Assembly (NCBI GenBank): GCA_017936265.1
Contig: JAGBFX010000060.1
Coordinates: forward strand, 96,355-160,354
DNA length: 64,000 nt
From: Bacteroidaceae bacterium
Lineage (GTDB): Bacteria > Bacteroidota > Bacteroidia > Bacteroidales > Bacteroidaceae
Direction of reading: 5' to 3'
Part shown: positions 27,932 through 36,673 of the stretch, in pieces
Position numbering within the stretch: position 1 is the stretch's first letter
How the letters are laid out: every line of letters starts with the position of its first letter
The notes under the pieces: model-generated
Databases searched by the model: none
Told to the model about the DNA's origin: nothing
The model's input: only the letters and a program-made list of their open reading frames with translations
Program-made: the position numbers and the translations under genes

Positions 27932-30661
27932 TCAATACCACTCCACATTGCTTGAGACACCGCTACGCTTGTCCCATTTGAGGGCATCGGCAAGCATCTG
28001 CGACGTCGCGCGGAAACTGAAGTTGAATGAAGTGTAAGGACTGAGTACGATGCCGCACGACATCTCAAAGCAATGAAGGTCACGCGAGATATGCACCGTA
28101 GTAGTCGTCAGTTTCTTGTATTCGAAGTTATATCCCGATGTGAAGTTTATGCGCCAGTTGTCAGAAATACCGATATTTCCCGAGAAGTTCATGTTCTGAG
28201 TAAACCTGTACGGGTAGCGCATGGTCTTGACATTAATCTTGGCAGCCGTATTCTCTGACATCGTGATACCATACGACACAGTAAAGTTCCACGGGAACTT
28301 GAAGGGCATATATCCATCCTCATCAACATCGGCATTCTTGGCCTTATCGGCGTTTGCAGACCTGAGCGATGAAGACTTTTTCTTGCCGTCCAGTTTCTCC
28401 TCCTCGGGAATATCCTCCACTACATTCCCCTCTTCTTCATCATCGCCACCCTTAAACCAGTTCTTTATCTTGGTCAAGGTTTTGTTGTTGAATGTATATG
28501 AGAGGTTCTGGCTCATTCCCTGGAAGCGTCCGAAACGGCCATAAGACCACTCGGTCCTGTCGCCCACGACCACCTGTCCCCTGTCATTGAAGGTATAGGC
28601 ATAGGTTGCCCATGTAGCATTGAAACTGAAAGTATAGTTCTTCGTGAGCTTGAGGCGCAGTCGCGTTGATAGGTTACTCCAAGGTCTGCTCTTTGCAGCC
28701 AGATTATATGAGATTGAAGCACCGAGTTCATCAATGATGCTTATCTTTCTGATTGAGTCGCTTTTGGTACGCCATTTCATCTCGACATTGTTGCTCACAC
28801 TGAAAGATACACTTCCGGTCTTACCTCTCGAAGGGATACCATAGAGCGAACCCTGATAAGGAGAATACTCCACCGTACGTGCCTCGCCTTTCTCATCGGT
28901 ATACACATATGTCTCATAGTAGCCGTAACGCTCGGCACCGAAGTCCGGGGCATAAGAGAACGACACAGAAGGTTTGAACACGTGACGGACTGCCTGCACC
29001 CTGCTGTTCTTCATGAAACCCGCAGGCTGGTAGAAACCATAGAGCGTGGTGTTCGCCGAGAGCGACAGATTATAGTTGTACACACGGTTGAAACCATACA
29101 CGGTATCCCTCGCCACCTTGTTGGCCGCATAGTCCCACTCCTGATTAACCCTCTGGAAGTACCAGCGCTCGGTATAATTGAAACTTGGTGTTATGTTTAT
29201 GAAATCGAACAGCTGGAATGTCGCACTGACAGGTATATTGTGCTTCACACCATTACGCCAGTCCTTGATGATGTTGGACTTGAGCACCTTATCTTCTTTT
29301 GTCCTTATGCTGTTGCTCAACTGACCGCTGTATGAGAGCGAGATTTTTTCGTACCAACGCTCCTCGCCCATACGTTTCTTACGTTTGAACGGGTACTTCT
29401 TCGACAGCGACACGTTCAGGTTGGGCAGCGTCAATGAGAGTGTGGAATCCTGCATGTTCTGCGCAACGTTCATTGTCGCTGAAACAGTAAGGCCAATCTC
29501 GGGGAAGCTATGCGAATAGCTGACACTCGACGTTCTCATACTCTGTGAGTTGAGGACAGGATTATAGAGGCTGTTCAAGTTCGACCGCTCATAGCTTGAC
29601 GTAGCGAAGTTCACACTTGCCGAGAAGTTGCTGTTCGGACGGAACTTCGGGTCCTGACGATGACTCCACTGCAGACGGAAGTTCTTTCCTACGGCATAAT
29701 CGGGCAACCCTTTCTCGCCGTTCTTCGTTACAAGGTAGCTGAAGTCAAAACTGCCCGAGAACCTGTAGCGCAGGGCATATGTAGATGATGCACCCAAGCC
29801 CCATGAGCCCTTAGTGAATATCTCTCCTGTGAGGCGAAGGTCCATCTTGTCACTGATGGCAAAATAGTATCCTCCATCGCGCAGATAGAATCCGCGCTCA
29901 GTCTCATCGCCGAATGTAGGCATGATGATACCCGAAGAGTAGCTGCTTGTGAAAGGGAAATAGCCGAACGGCAATGCCAACGGCAAAGGCACGTCCTCGA
30001 CAACAAGATACAAAGGACCTGAAACGACATCCTTTTTCGGACGCACCTTCGCACGCGTCAGTTTTACGTAGAAGTGCGGATGCTCGGCATCGCATGTCGT
30101 GTACATACCATCCTGCGAATAGAATATACCCGCAGAATCCTTCTTTGCCTTACCGCCCATTATAAATCCGTCGCCCTGCTGGGTGTAGACATTGTTTATA
30201 TATCCCTTCTTGCTTTTGAAGTTATACCGTATCTGGTCCGACTCATAAGGAGTACCGCTGTCAGTGAATACAGGCAGACCCACAGACATACCGGCAGTAT
30301 CCATGCTGCCCGTCGCATGCACCACACTGCTGTCCATGTTCATCTTGATGACATTTGCAGTAAGTTCAATCTTGTCATAACGGACCTTGCCCGCACCATA
30401 GAGATAGGCATTTCCATTGCGCGACCACACCATAGAGTCGGTACATTCGTAGAAAACCGGGGCATCGATGGCATCCTTCTGTTCCTTCTTACCCTTGAGA
30501 GAATCGGTTTGCAGGGCTGTACTGTCAGCCGAAACAATGAGACGTGGCATGCGACGTCCCATCAATGGCCTGGCATGCGCACTTGCTGCCGACGGTAACG
30601 CCAAAGCAACGACCGTCAACAGCAATGTCACGAAATATATCTTGTAAAAATCAAGTCTCAT
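27932..30661 (-). CDS. lptD: LPS-assembly outer-membrane protein LptD (Bacteroidota type)
   Basis: 909-residue outer-membrane protein with a signal peptide (LLLTVVALALPSAASA). The N-terminal OstA/LptA-like domain (about 60-190; GKVRYDKIELTANVIKMNMD) binds LPS and is followed by a large beta-barrel (SGIIMPTFGDETERGFYL onward). An acidic, lysine-rich loop with EEEGNVVEDIPEEE lies near residue 745. It should insert LPS into the outer leaflet. Start chosen at ATG 30661 rather than the upstream TTG. Single gene with a TATCTTTG promoter at 30770-30777. Confidence 0.88.
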   Translation of the reverse strand: MRLDFYKIYFVTLLLTVVALALPSAASAHARPLMGRRMPRLIVSADSTALQTDSLKGKKEQKDAIDAPVFYECTDSMVWSRNGNAYLYGAGKVRYDKIELTANVIKMNMDSSVVHATGSMDTAGMSVGLPVFTDSGTPYESDQIRYNFKSKKGYINNVYTQQGDGFIMGGKAKKDSAGIFYSQDGMYTTCDAEHPHFYVKLTRAKVRPKKDVVSGPLYLVVEDVPLPLALPFGYFPFTSSYSSGIIMPTFGDETERGFYLRDGGYYFAISDKMDLRLTGEIFTKGSWGLGASSTYALRYRFSGSFDFSYLVTKNGEKGLPDYAVGKNFRLQWSHRQDPKFRPNSNFSASVNFATSSYERSNLNSLYNPVLNSQSMRTSSVSYSHSFPEIGLTVSATMNVAQNMQDSTLSLTLPNLNVSLSKKYPFKRKKRMGEERWYEKISLSYSGQLSNSIRTKEDKVLKSNIIKDWRNGVKHNIPVSATFQLFDFINITPSFNYTERWYFQRVNQEWDYAANKVARDTVYGFNRVYNYNLSLSANTTLYGFYQPAGFMKNSRVQAVRHVFKPSVSFSYAPDFGAERYGYYETYVYTDEKGEARTVEYSPYQGSLYGIPSRGKTGSVSFSVSNNVEMKWRTKSDSIRKISIIDELGASISYNLAAKSRPWSNLSTRLRLKLTKNYTFSFNATWATYAYTFNDRGQVVVGDRTEWSYGRFGRFQGMSQNLSYTFNNKTLTKIKNWFKGGDDEEEGNVVEDIPEEEKLDGKKKSSSLRSANADKAKNADVDEDGYMPFKFPWNFTVSYGITMSENTAAKINVKTMRYPYRFTQNMNFSGNIGISDNWRINFTSGYNFEYKKLTTTTVHISRDLHCFEMSCGIVLSPYTSFNFSFRATSQMLADALKWDKRSGVSSNVEWY

Positions 30662-30769
30662 CAGCAAATGCTTTCAAAAGCAAATGGCAAAATATATACA
30701 ACAGGCGAAGAACACATTGCCTATCCTGCACATCGTACAGCGAGTGCAGTATATCTTCGCAGTTTAGTG

Positions 30770-30777
30770 CAAAGATA
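30770..30777 (-). promoter_or_regulatory. -7 box of the lptD promoter
   Basis: Minus-strand TATCTTTG followed by CAC, a full TAnnTTTG match. The leader is about 100 nt. Confidence 0.5.
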
Positions 30778-30854
30778 CGAAAATTAAAGTACTATTCTTT
30801 AATTTATAGCCAAAATTGCACGCGCACAGGCCACATTTATGCAAAAAAGGAAAA

Positions 30855-31397
30855 TCAGAGGAACATTTCGGCCCATTTTTCAACCTTCCTCACGGAATCT
30901 TCCGATATTTTGCGCATACTCTCCACCACCTGTCCGAATGTCCTGGGCTCACGCAGAAACTTAGTTTTCGAGAAGAACTTGTCGGCAAAGCATATCAGTT
31001 GTTCCTCTAGCGTCTCGGGGACAAAATCCTTTACCGGAAGATTCCAGCCATTCCTCTCAATAATTTCCTTGGTAAGTCCGGTCCCCGTATGTCTCTCACA
31101 CACCCTTGCATGACGCTCAAGGCCCATTGAGCGCAACAGTTCGGCACCCAGATAGCCGTGACAAAGATATTCCTCTGACCCATAACAATATATACGAGGT
31201 GCATCGGTAAGGAAGATACCGATATCATGCAGCATCGCAGCCTCATAAATGAAAGCCTCATCGAGTTCAAGTTCGGGATGTTTCCTCGCCAGTCCAAGGG
31301 CAAAATCCGCAACCGCCCGGGCATGTGTCATGTAAATATTTTTCAGCTCGTTTTCACATGGATAATACTTGTCTATAATCTCCTTCACGTTCATCAT
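30855..31397 (-). CDS. HD-domain phosphohydrolase
   Basis: 180-residue cytoplasmic protein with an HD metal site: His25 in THARAVADFA, the His57-Asp58 pair in AAMLHDIG and further His residues in CHGYLGAELL and CERHTGTG. It matches small HD-domain proteins annotated as uncharacterised hydrolases (nucleotidase/phosphodiesterase type). Substrate unknown. Single gene with a TATCTTCG promoter 30 nt upstream; divergent from the VTC operon. Confidence 0.85.
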   Translation of the reverse strand: MMNVKEIIDKYYPCENELKNIYMTHARAVADFALGLARKHPELELDEAFIYEAAMLHDIGIFLTDAPRIYCYGSEEYLCHGYLGAELLRSMGLERHARVCERHTGTGLTKEIIERNGWNLPVKDFVPETLEEQLICFADKFFSKTKFLREPRTFGQVVESMRKISEDSVRKVEKWAEMFL

Positions 31398-31426
31398 GAG
31401 AATATTTATTCATCTTTATTTCTGTA

Positions 31427-31434
31427 CGAAGATA
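31427..31434 (-). promoter_or_regulatory. -7 box of the HD-domain gene
   Basis: Minus-strand TATCTTCG, 30 nt before the ATG. Confidence 0.45.
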
Positions 31435-31550
31435 CTATTTTTACATCTCTGCACAAAAGCCCGCACAGAAGAAAAACCGCCTTTTGCCTACAAAATGGAC
31501 ATTTTAACTATAATAAACATAAACAAATAGCCATTTATAAAACTTTTATA

Positions 31551-31558
31551 TATTTTTG
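31551..31558 (+). promoter_or_regulatory. -7 box of the VTC-DUF4956 operon
   Basis: TATTTTTG followed by CAAA, 32 nt before the first ATG. I see no other good promoter inside the operon. Confidence 0.5.
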
Positions 31559-31589
31559 CAAATAGAGATGTTTCTGGAATGACGTTCAA

Positions 31590-32357
31590 ATGACCGAAAG
31601 AATTGCCGACAAAGCCCTACAGCTTCCCCCGATAACACTTGAAGAGATGTCGGGCATAAAGCTCATGAACAGGACTGACACAAAGTTTGTGGCTACCCTT
31701 GACCAGCTTGCCGCGTTCCTCACAGCCGTCAAAGGGGAATATTTCATTCAGCAGATTGGTGACAAACGCATCGCCGAATATCACACCACCTATTTCGACA
31801 CCGATGACTATGAGATGTACCGCATGCATCACGCAGGCCGGTGCGTCCGAGAGAAGATAAGGGTGCGCACATATCTTGACAGCGACGACACATTCCTCGA
31901 AGTGAAGAACAAGAACAACCATGGGCGCACAAAGAAGAAACGCATTACCGTGGGTGGAGTACACACGCTGCATTCCGAGCATGAAAATGTAGTTCCCTTC
32001 TTGAGCAAGGTTGCATGGTACAGGCTCGAAGAGGTCTCGCCGGTCATCGAGAACTGGTTCAACCGCATAACGCTGGTCAACTACGGCAAGACAGAACGTC
32101 TTACCATTGACTTTAACCTCAGATTCCACCACCTGAAGAGCGATGGGCGACACGAACTGAAGAGAGTGGCTATCATCGAGCTCAAACGGGACGGCAATGT
32201 CCCCTCCCCTGCACTTGACCTGTTGCGAGAGACTCGCATCAAGCGTTCCGGTTTCAGCAAGTATTGTATAGGCAGTGCGCTCACTCACAGCGGACTGAAG
32301 CGCAACAATTTCAAGGAAAGGCTGATAATGATAAACAAAATGGAAAACAAACAATAA
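31590..32357 (+). CDS. VTC-domain polyphosphate polymerase-like protein
   Basis: 255-residue soluble protein filled by a VTC tunnel domain like the catalytic core of yeast Vtc4, which makes polyphosphate from ATP. Conserved charged elements are visible: LMNRTDTKF (Arg28, Lys32), REKIRVRTY, FLEVKNKNN, the late glycine-free strand TIDFNLRF and AIIELKRDG. In the VTC fold these basic strands bind the phosphate chain and the acidic residues bind metal. No SPX domain or membrane segment is present. First gene of a five-gene operon; DUF4956 begins 5 bp after the stop. Polyphosphate synthesis is inference from fold. Confidence 0.85.
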   Translation: MTERIADKALQLPPITLEEMSGIKLMNRTDTKFVATLDQLAAFLTAVKGEYFIQQIGDKRIAEYHTTYFDTDDYEMYRMHHAGRCVREKIRVRTYLDSDDTFLEVKNKNNHGRTKKKRITVGGVHTLHSEHENVVPFLSKVAWYRLEEVSPVIENWFNRITLVNYGKTERLTIDFNLRFHHLKSDGRHELKRVAIIELKRDGNVPSPALDLLRETRIKRSGFSKYCIGSALTHSGLKRNNFKERLIMINKMENKQ

Positions 32358-32362
32358 AAATA

Positions 32363-33238
32363 ATGATGAGACTTCTAACTACCCTATTGCTATTCTGCAT
32401 GTCATTCTCACTGCATGCACAGGATGTAACCACCGCAAACGAGCAGGCACAAGAAGCCGTTGCGATTGCCGGGAAAGTGAACGACAGCGCTTCGGAAACC
32501 ACGAACATCTACATTGACTACGACGAGGACAACGACTCCGGGTCAAACGAGAAGATGTCGGTTTCCGTAAAGGAGAAACGCCAGAGCGATGCATTCATCG
32601 ACGTAGTGCATGTAAAGGAACTGCTGTTGGCATTCCTCATCAACCTGATTGCCATACTCATCATCGTGCGCGGACTCTACTACCCCAAGTGCAAGCGTGG
32701 CGAGTTCTTTTTTACATACATCCTCATTGCAATAAGCACCTTCATGCTCATCTACGTTCTCGGCGACGTCAAGCTCAAGGCCGGCATCGCATTGGGACTC
32801 TTTGCAATATTCAGCATCATACGTTACCGCACCGAGCAGGTTGCAATCAGGGAGATGACCTATCTGTTCATAATCATCGCCTTGAGCGCCATCAACGGAC
32901 TTACCGTGAGCGAGCTCAGCATTGGCGAGGTCATCATCATAAACATCCTTTTCATCGCATCCATCTGGATTTGCGAGAGCAAGCTGCTCATCAGCCACTA
33001 TTCATACAAGGTCATCAAGTATGATAACGTGAACCTCATCACTCCCGAGAAGCGCGAGGAGCTGATTGCAGACCTCGAGAAGCGCACCGGTCTCAAGATT
33101 GAGAAAGTAGAAGTGGGCAGCATAGACTTCCTAAAGGATGCAGCGATTGTCAAGATGTATTACAAGAGCAAATCAGCGAACAATTCAGTAGATACAACTT
33201 TAAAAGCACCAGTAGATGAATACAAACTTAAAGACTAA
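32363..33238 (+). CDS. DUF4956 multi-pass membrane protein
   Basis: 291 residues. N-terminal signal-like helix (LLTTLLLFCMSFSLHAQ), an acidic extracytoplasmic stretch (YIDYDEDNDSGS), then about five hydrophobic segments from residue 80 on (LLAFLINLIAILIIV, FFFTYILIAISTFMLIYVLG and others), and a roughly 60-residue soluble C-terminal domain with VNLITPEKREELIADLEKRTG. DUF4956 proteins have no assigned activity and are often found next to VTC genes, as here. ATG 32363 is chosen because upstream in-frame codons overlap the VTC gene. Overlaps the DUF2490 gene by 23 bp. Confidence 0.85.
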   Translation: MMRLLTTLLLFCMSFSLHAQDVTTANEQAQEAVAIAGKVNDSASETTNIYIDYDEDNDSGSNEKMSVSVKEKRQSDAFIDVVHVKELLLAFLINLIAILIIVRGLYYPKCKRGEFFFTYILIAISTFMLIYVLGDVKLKAGIALGLFAIFSIIRYRTEQVAIREMTYLFIIIALSAINGLTVSELSIGEVIIINILFIASIWICESKLLISHYSYKVIKYDNVNLITPEKREELIADLEKRTGLKIEKVEVGSIDFLKDAAIVKMYYKSKSANNSVDTTLKAPVDEYKLKD

Positions 33239-34055
33239 GAAAAGACTATTCGGATGCCTGCTTCTGGCGGCATTCATCCTTGCGCCTGTTCTCGGCGCCA
33301 ACGCACAGAACGAAGACGATGAGTTCGGCGTGTGGACCACACTCGAGGCATCGAAGAAAATCAACAAGAAACTGAAACTAGACTTTGAGGCCGAGTTGCG
33401 CACCATTGAAGGAGTAGGCGACATTGACCGCGTATCGGTAGGCGCCGGAGCGAGCTACAAACTGGCAAAATGGTTGAAGGCAAGCGCCGGATACATATTC
33501 ATATACAGCCATAGCCTCGACAGCAAGAGCATAAAAGATGTTCTTGATGAGGAGAATGGGTTATGTAACTACAACATAGACCATGCATACTGGACCGAGC
33601 GCCACCGTCTTCACGTCTCTTTGACCGGTGAATACAAGATTGGGCGCGTAGAGTTCTCATTACGCGAGCGTCTGCAATACACCCGCACCAATTCCGCAAC
33701 TACCGATGAGACGAAATACCGTTGGGAATACACAGACATTATTGAAGGCATCGGGGAATACACCTCCGTAACCGAGCCCGAGCTGAAAGAAGCCAAGGAG
33801 AACACCACCTTGCGTTCACGTCTCAGTGCAAAATGGGATATCCGCAATTGCAAGGTCACCCCATTCGCATCGGTTGAGCTATACACCCGTATCGACGATT
33901 GGAAAGGCTGCGACAAGATGCGCTACCGCATAGGAGCAAGCTACAAGATAAACAAGGACAACGAGATTTCGCTATTCTATCTTTATCAGGATGCCAACGA
34001 TGATGATGAACCAAAAGGACATGCCATAGGCATCGGCTATTCAATTGACCTCTAA
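33216..34055 (+). CDS. DUF2490 outer-membrane beta-barrel protein
   Basis: 279 residues with a signal peptide (LFGCLLLAAFILAPVLGANAQ). The mature part alternates short amphipathic strands and ends in a terminal strand (GHAIGIGYSIDL) as expected of an outer-membrane barrel. Matches DUF2490 (FGVWTTLEASKKINKKLKLD; YKINKDNEISLFYLYQ). It starts inside the end of the DUF4956 gene, indicating coupled translation. It could be the outer-membrane exit or anchor of the system; function unknown. Confidence 0.8.
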   Translation: MNTNLKTKKRLFGCLLLAAFILAPVLGANAQNEDDEFGVWTTLEASKKINKKLKLDFEAELRTIEGVGDIDRVSVGAGASYKLAKWLKASAGYIFIYSHSLDSKSIKDVLDEENGLCNYNIDHAYWTERHRLHVSLTGEYKIGRVEFSLRERLQYTRTNSATTDETKYRWEYTDIIEGIGEYTSVTEPELKEAKENTTLRSRLSAKWDIRNCKVTPFASVELYTRIDDWKGCDKMRYRIGASYKINKDNEISLFYLYQDANDDDEPKGHAIGIGYSIDL

Positions 34056-34060
34056 TTTAT

Positions 34061-34519
34061 ATGAAAAAGCTATTTACAATACTTTTTGTTCTTGCCTTTA
34101 CATTGCCGGCTACAGCCCAGCAGATGATTATTGAGAAGAACGGCAGCAATAACGAGATTGTCAACCTTGACAACCTCAAGCAGATAACATTCAGCGGCAC
34201 GACAGTGAATGTTGAGCTGACCAACGGTGCAAAGAGCAGCACATCAATGTCTGCCATCAATGCAATAAGTTTCGGCGACTACACAAGCATCGGACAAGTA
34301 AGACCTGCCGACGGCGAACTGGTAGCATACATCTCAAGCGATGAGATTGCCGTAAACTGCGAAGCCGGAAACCTTGTCACGATATATAATATTGTCGGCA
34401 CACAGGTATTGAGCGTGCGCATCGGCACCGACTACGGCAGCATAAGCATCGCCAACCTGCCCAAAGGCATATACATTGTAAAGGCCGGCAACAGAACCGC
34501 AAAAATTGTAAGACGATGA
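34061..34519 (+). CDS. Small secreted protein consisting mainly of a T9SS type A tail
   Basis: 152 residues: signal peptide (LFTILFVLAFTLPATAQ), a short segment with the NLDNLKQITFSG motif, then a C-terminal domain VTIYNIVGTQVLS...LPKGIYIVKAGNRTAKIVRR that matches the T9SS sorting domain. There is no recognisable cargo domain between. The ATGA overlap (34516-34519) couples it to the next gene. It may be an anchor or assembly partner for the beta-helix protein; that is inference. Confidence 0.75.
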   Translation: MKKLFTILFVLAFTLPATAQQMIIEKNGSNNEIVNLDNLKQITFSGTTVNVELTNGAKSSTSMSAINAISFGDYTSIGQVRPADGELVAYISSDEIAVNCEAGNLVTIYNIVGTQVLSVRIGTDYGSISIANLPKGIYIVKAGNRTAKIVRR

Positions 34520-36177
34520 GAAAGACATTACTCACAGCATGCCTGCTCATTGCCACATCAATGCAGGCACAGGTGCTGCACGTGAACAACAGCGACGGCA
34601 CATATCAGGCCATAGACACCAAAAGCTGCGGCGACATCACATTCAATGAGGACAAGCAGCTCATTAATATCGGCCTTGACAAGGAGAACAGCATTATTAG
34701 CCGTTTCTTCACAGGAAAGATAACGAATATAGCTCCGGCATCAAACCAAGGCAATGAGCTTACATACACACTCGCACCCTCTGTTACCTTCGATGCAGCA
34801 GACAAGGAGAATTTCAACGAAATTACTCAGGCTATCCCCACCGATGAACTTGATGAGGAATACGGTGACTTTATCGAGAACTACAGCACCGGCCGAATGG
34901 TTACAATAATATTCAGCGAGGATGGAGTAATAGCAGGCAACCTCACTACGGGCATTACTGCAACCACCGACAAAGGGCACATTGTCATAAATTCCACTAT
35001 AGGCAAGGTAGGTTACATTGTAAAAGGAACCTGCAGCAACGGCTCGCTGAAGATATACAGCGAAAAGAAGTTCAGGATTGTGCTTAACGGCCTGAACCTC
35101 ACCAACCCCGGCGGCCCCGCCATTAACATACAGAGCGGCAAGACCGTATACTTCTCCATAGGCGACGAAACAGTGAACACGCTATGCGATGGCGCCACAT
35201 ACAGCGCAGACGGCACCGAAGAGGACCAGAAAGGCACTCTCTTCAGCGAGGGACAGATAATCTTTGACGGATACATCAAAGGAACCGGTACGCTTAACGT
35301 CAGGAGTCTCGGCGGTCATGCCATTGCCAGCGATGACTATGTCATAATACGTGGTGGAACAATCAATATTACCGAAGCTGCAAAGGACGGTATTCACACC
35401 AAGGAGAAGTTCATCCTTGGCCGAACAGAAGCATATTCCCCTGCTGTAACTGTGAAAGCCACCAATAACGGCATAGACTGCCGCGAAGGATTCGTAAGGA
35501 TTGACGCAGGCAAGCTGGACATAGCATCGGGCAGCGAAGCTATAAAGGTTGTCTATGAGGACTCCATTCCCGACTCTGCTGTAACCCCCGACGCATATAT
35601 CAACGGCGGATATGTAAAGATTTTCACAACCGATGAAAAGAGCTCCGCCATAAAGACCACCCGCAACTACACACAGAACGGCGGCATCATACATGCAGAA
35701 GTCAAGGGTAACGGTTCCAAGATTGTCAACTGCGACGGCGAGGTGCTCATTGCCGACGGCAAGCTGACAGGCCTTTCAAGCGGCACGCTTGCTACTGACA
35801 CCACAAGTGCTGGCGGCATCAAGAGCGAGGGCAACTGCACCATCAACGGCGGAACTATAGCCATAGAGTGCAACGGGGCATTCTCAAAGGGTATCAACTG
35901 CAACAGCAATGTAATCATCAATGACGGAGATGTGACACTGCTCTCTACGGGCAGAATCGAGAACTATGACAAGCGCGGATATGCCATTACAACCCTTGGA
36001 CTTACTGTCAACGGCGGCAAGCTTGTGACAAGCTCGTTCGATGACAGTGTCTCAGCGACTGCAGTCGGCATAAACGGTGGCATCTACCATGCCATAACGG
36101 AGAGCCGGACAACAGGTCTTGAAGGTATAACGACACAGACCGGAGGCTGGCTGCTCTACCGCACAGGCGAGGAGTAA
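34516..36177 (+). CDS. Carbohydrate-binding beta-helix protein (Cthe_2159-like)
   Basis: 553-residue secreted protein with a signal peptide (TLLTACLLIATSMQAQ). Its first 60 residues resemble the N-terminus of the previous protein (GDITFNEDKQLINIGL against KQITFSGTTVNVEL). The rest matches the Cthe_2159 family, a right-handed parallel beta-helix whose founding Clostridium member binds calcium and polygalacturonate: RIVLNGLNLTNPGGPAINIQ, KTVYFSIGDETVNTLCDGAT, then stacked INGG/IASDD/GIHTKEKF repeats rich in Asp and Gly. No C-terminal sorting domain is visible (it ends GGWLLYRTGEE). Last gene of the VTC operon. Confidence 0.83.
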   Translation: MRKTLLTACLLIATSMQAQVLHVNNSDGTYQAIDTKSCGDITFNEDKQLINIGLDKENSIISRFFTGKITNIAPASNQGNELTYTLAPSVTFDAADKENFNEITQAIPTDELDEEYGDFIENYSTGRMVTIIFSEDGVIAGNLTTGITATTDKGHIVINSTIGKVGYIVKGTCSNGSLKIYSEKKFRIVLNGLNLTNPGGPAINIQSGKTVYFSIGDETVNTLCDGATYSADGTEEDQKGTLFSEGQIIFDGYIKGTGTLNVRSLGGHAIASDDYVIIRGGTINITEAAKDGIHTKEKFILGRTEAYSPAVTVKATNNGIDCREGFVRIDAGKLDIASGSEAIKVVYEDSIPDSAVTPDAYINGGYVKIFTTDEKSSAIKTTRNYTQNGGIIHAEVKGNGSKIVNCDGEVLIADGKLTGLSSGTLATDTTSAGGIKSEGNCTINGGTIAIECNGAFSKGINCNSNVIINDGDVTLLSTGRIENYDKRGYAITTLGLTVNGGKLVTSSFDDSVSATAVGINGGIYHAITESRTTGLEGITTQTGGWLLYRTGEE

Positions 36178-36188
36178 GCCACGTAACG

Positions 36189-36231
36189 ATACACGAGAAG
36201 GGCGATGCCAAGCATCGCCCTTCTCGTGTAT
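36189..36231 (+). terminator. Terminator of the VTC-DUF4956 operon
   Basis: 20-bp perfect stem (CACGAGAAGGGCGATGC and complement) with a CAA loop, 11 bp after the last stop. Only two T follow, so it is GC-strong but T-poor. Confidence 0.75.
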
Positions 36232-36283
36232 TCAGCAGGAACATAAACCACTGTCCAAACACATATACAAACAGGGCTGTTCC

Positions 36284-36520
36284 TTACCTTCTTCTCTCCT
36301 CTTTCTTCTCGTTCATCTCCCTCTCACGTTCACGACGCAACTTCTCGCGCTTGCGCAACAGCACCCACAGAAGGGCGAGGACAGCCACCGAGACACCGCC
36401 GGTTACCCATTTTTCGGTAACAGACATCTCTGTGTTGCGGGGCATGAGTATTATATACATGACGGCCGTATATACGGCAAAAAGGGCAATGGTCACATTA
36501 GGGTTTCTGAAAAATCTCAT
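36284..36520 (-). CDS. Small two-helix membrane protein, hypothetical
   Basis: 78 residues. Two hydrophobic helices (VTIALFAVYTAVMYIIL and VTGGVSVAVLALLWVLL) are joined by a short loop with PRNTEMSVTEKW. They are followed by a highly charged tail of about 25 residues made of Arg, Glu and Lys (KLRREREREMNEKKEERRR), probably a cytoplasmic helix. I know similar Bacteroidales hypotheticals but no function. Convergent with the beta-helix gene and divergent from pyrH. Confidence 0.65.
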   Translation of the reverse strand: MRFFRNPNVTIALFAVYTAVMYIILMPRNTEMSVTEKWVTGGVSVAVLALLWVLLRKREKLRREREREMNEKKEERRR

Positions 36521-36673
36521 ATACGGACATTATGAGGCATACGCCTTATTACGGCACGAAGTTACATCAAACTTTTCGCAAAAAGGAATTTATGCAACCT
36601 TTTGGCAGCAATTATAGCATATTTTAAGAAATTGCCTTATATTTACAGAAGAATAGACATAATACATACACAT

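Noticed and set aside
30752-30759. Plus-strand TATCTTCG box upstream of lptD
   Set aside because: No plus-strand gene begins within 800 bp, and it overlaps the lptD leader; probably chance or a minor antisense start.
31617-32354. 245-codon minus-strand frame
   Set aside because: Antisense to the VTC gene, which has the conserved motifs and promoter.
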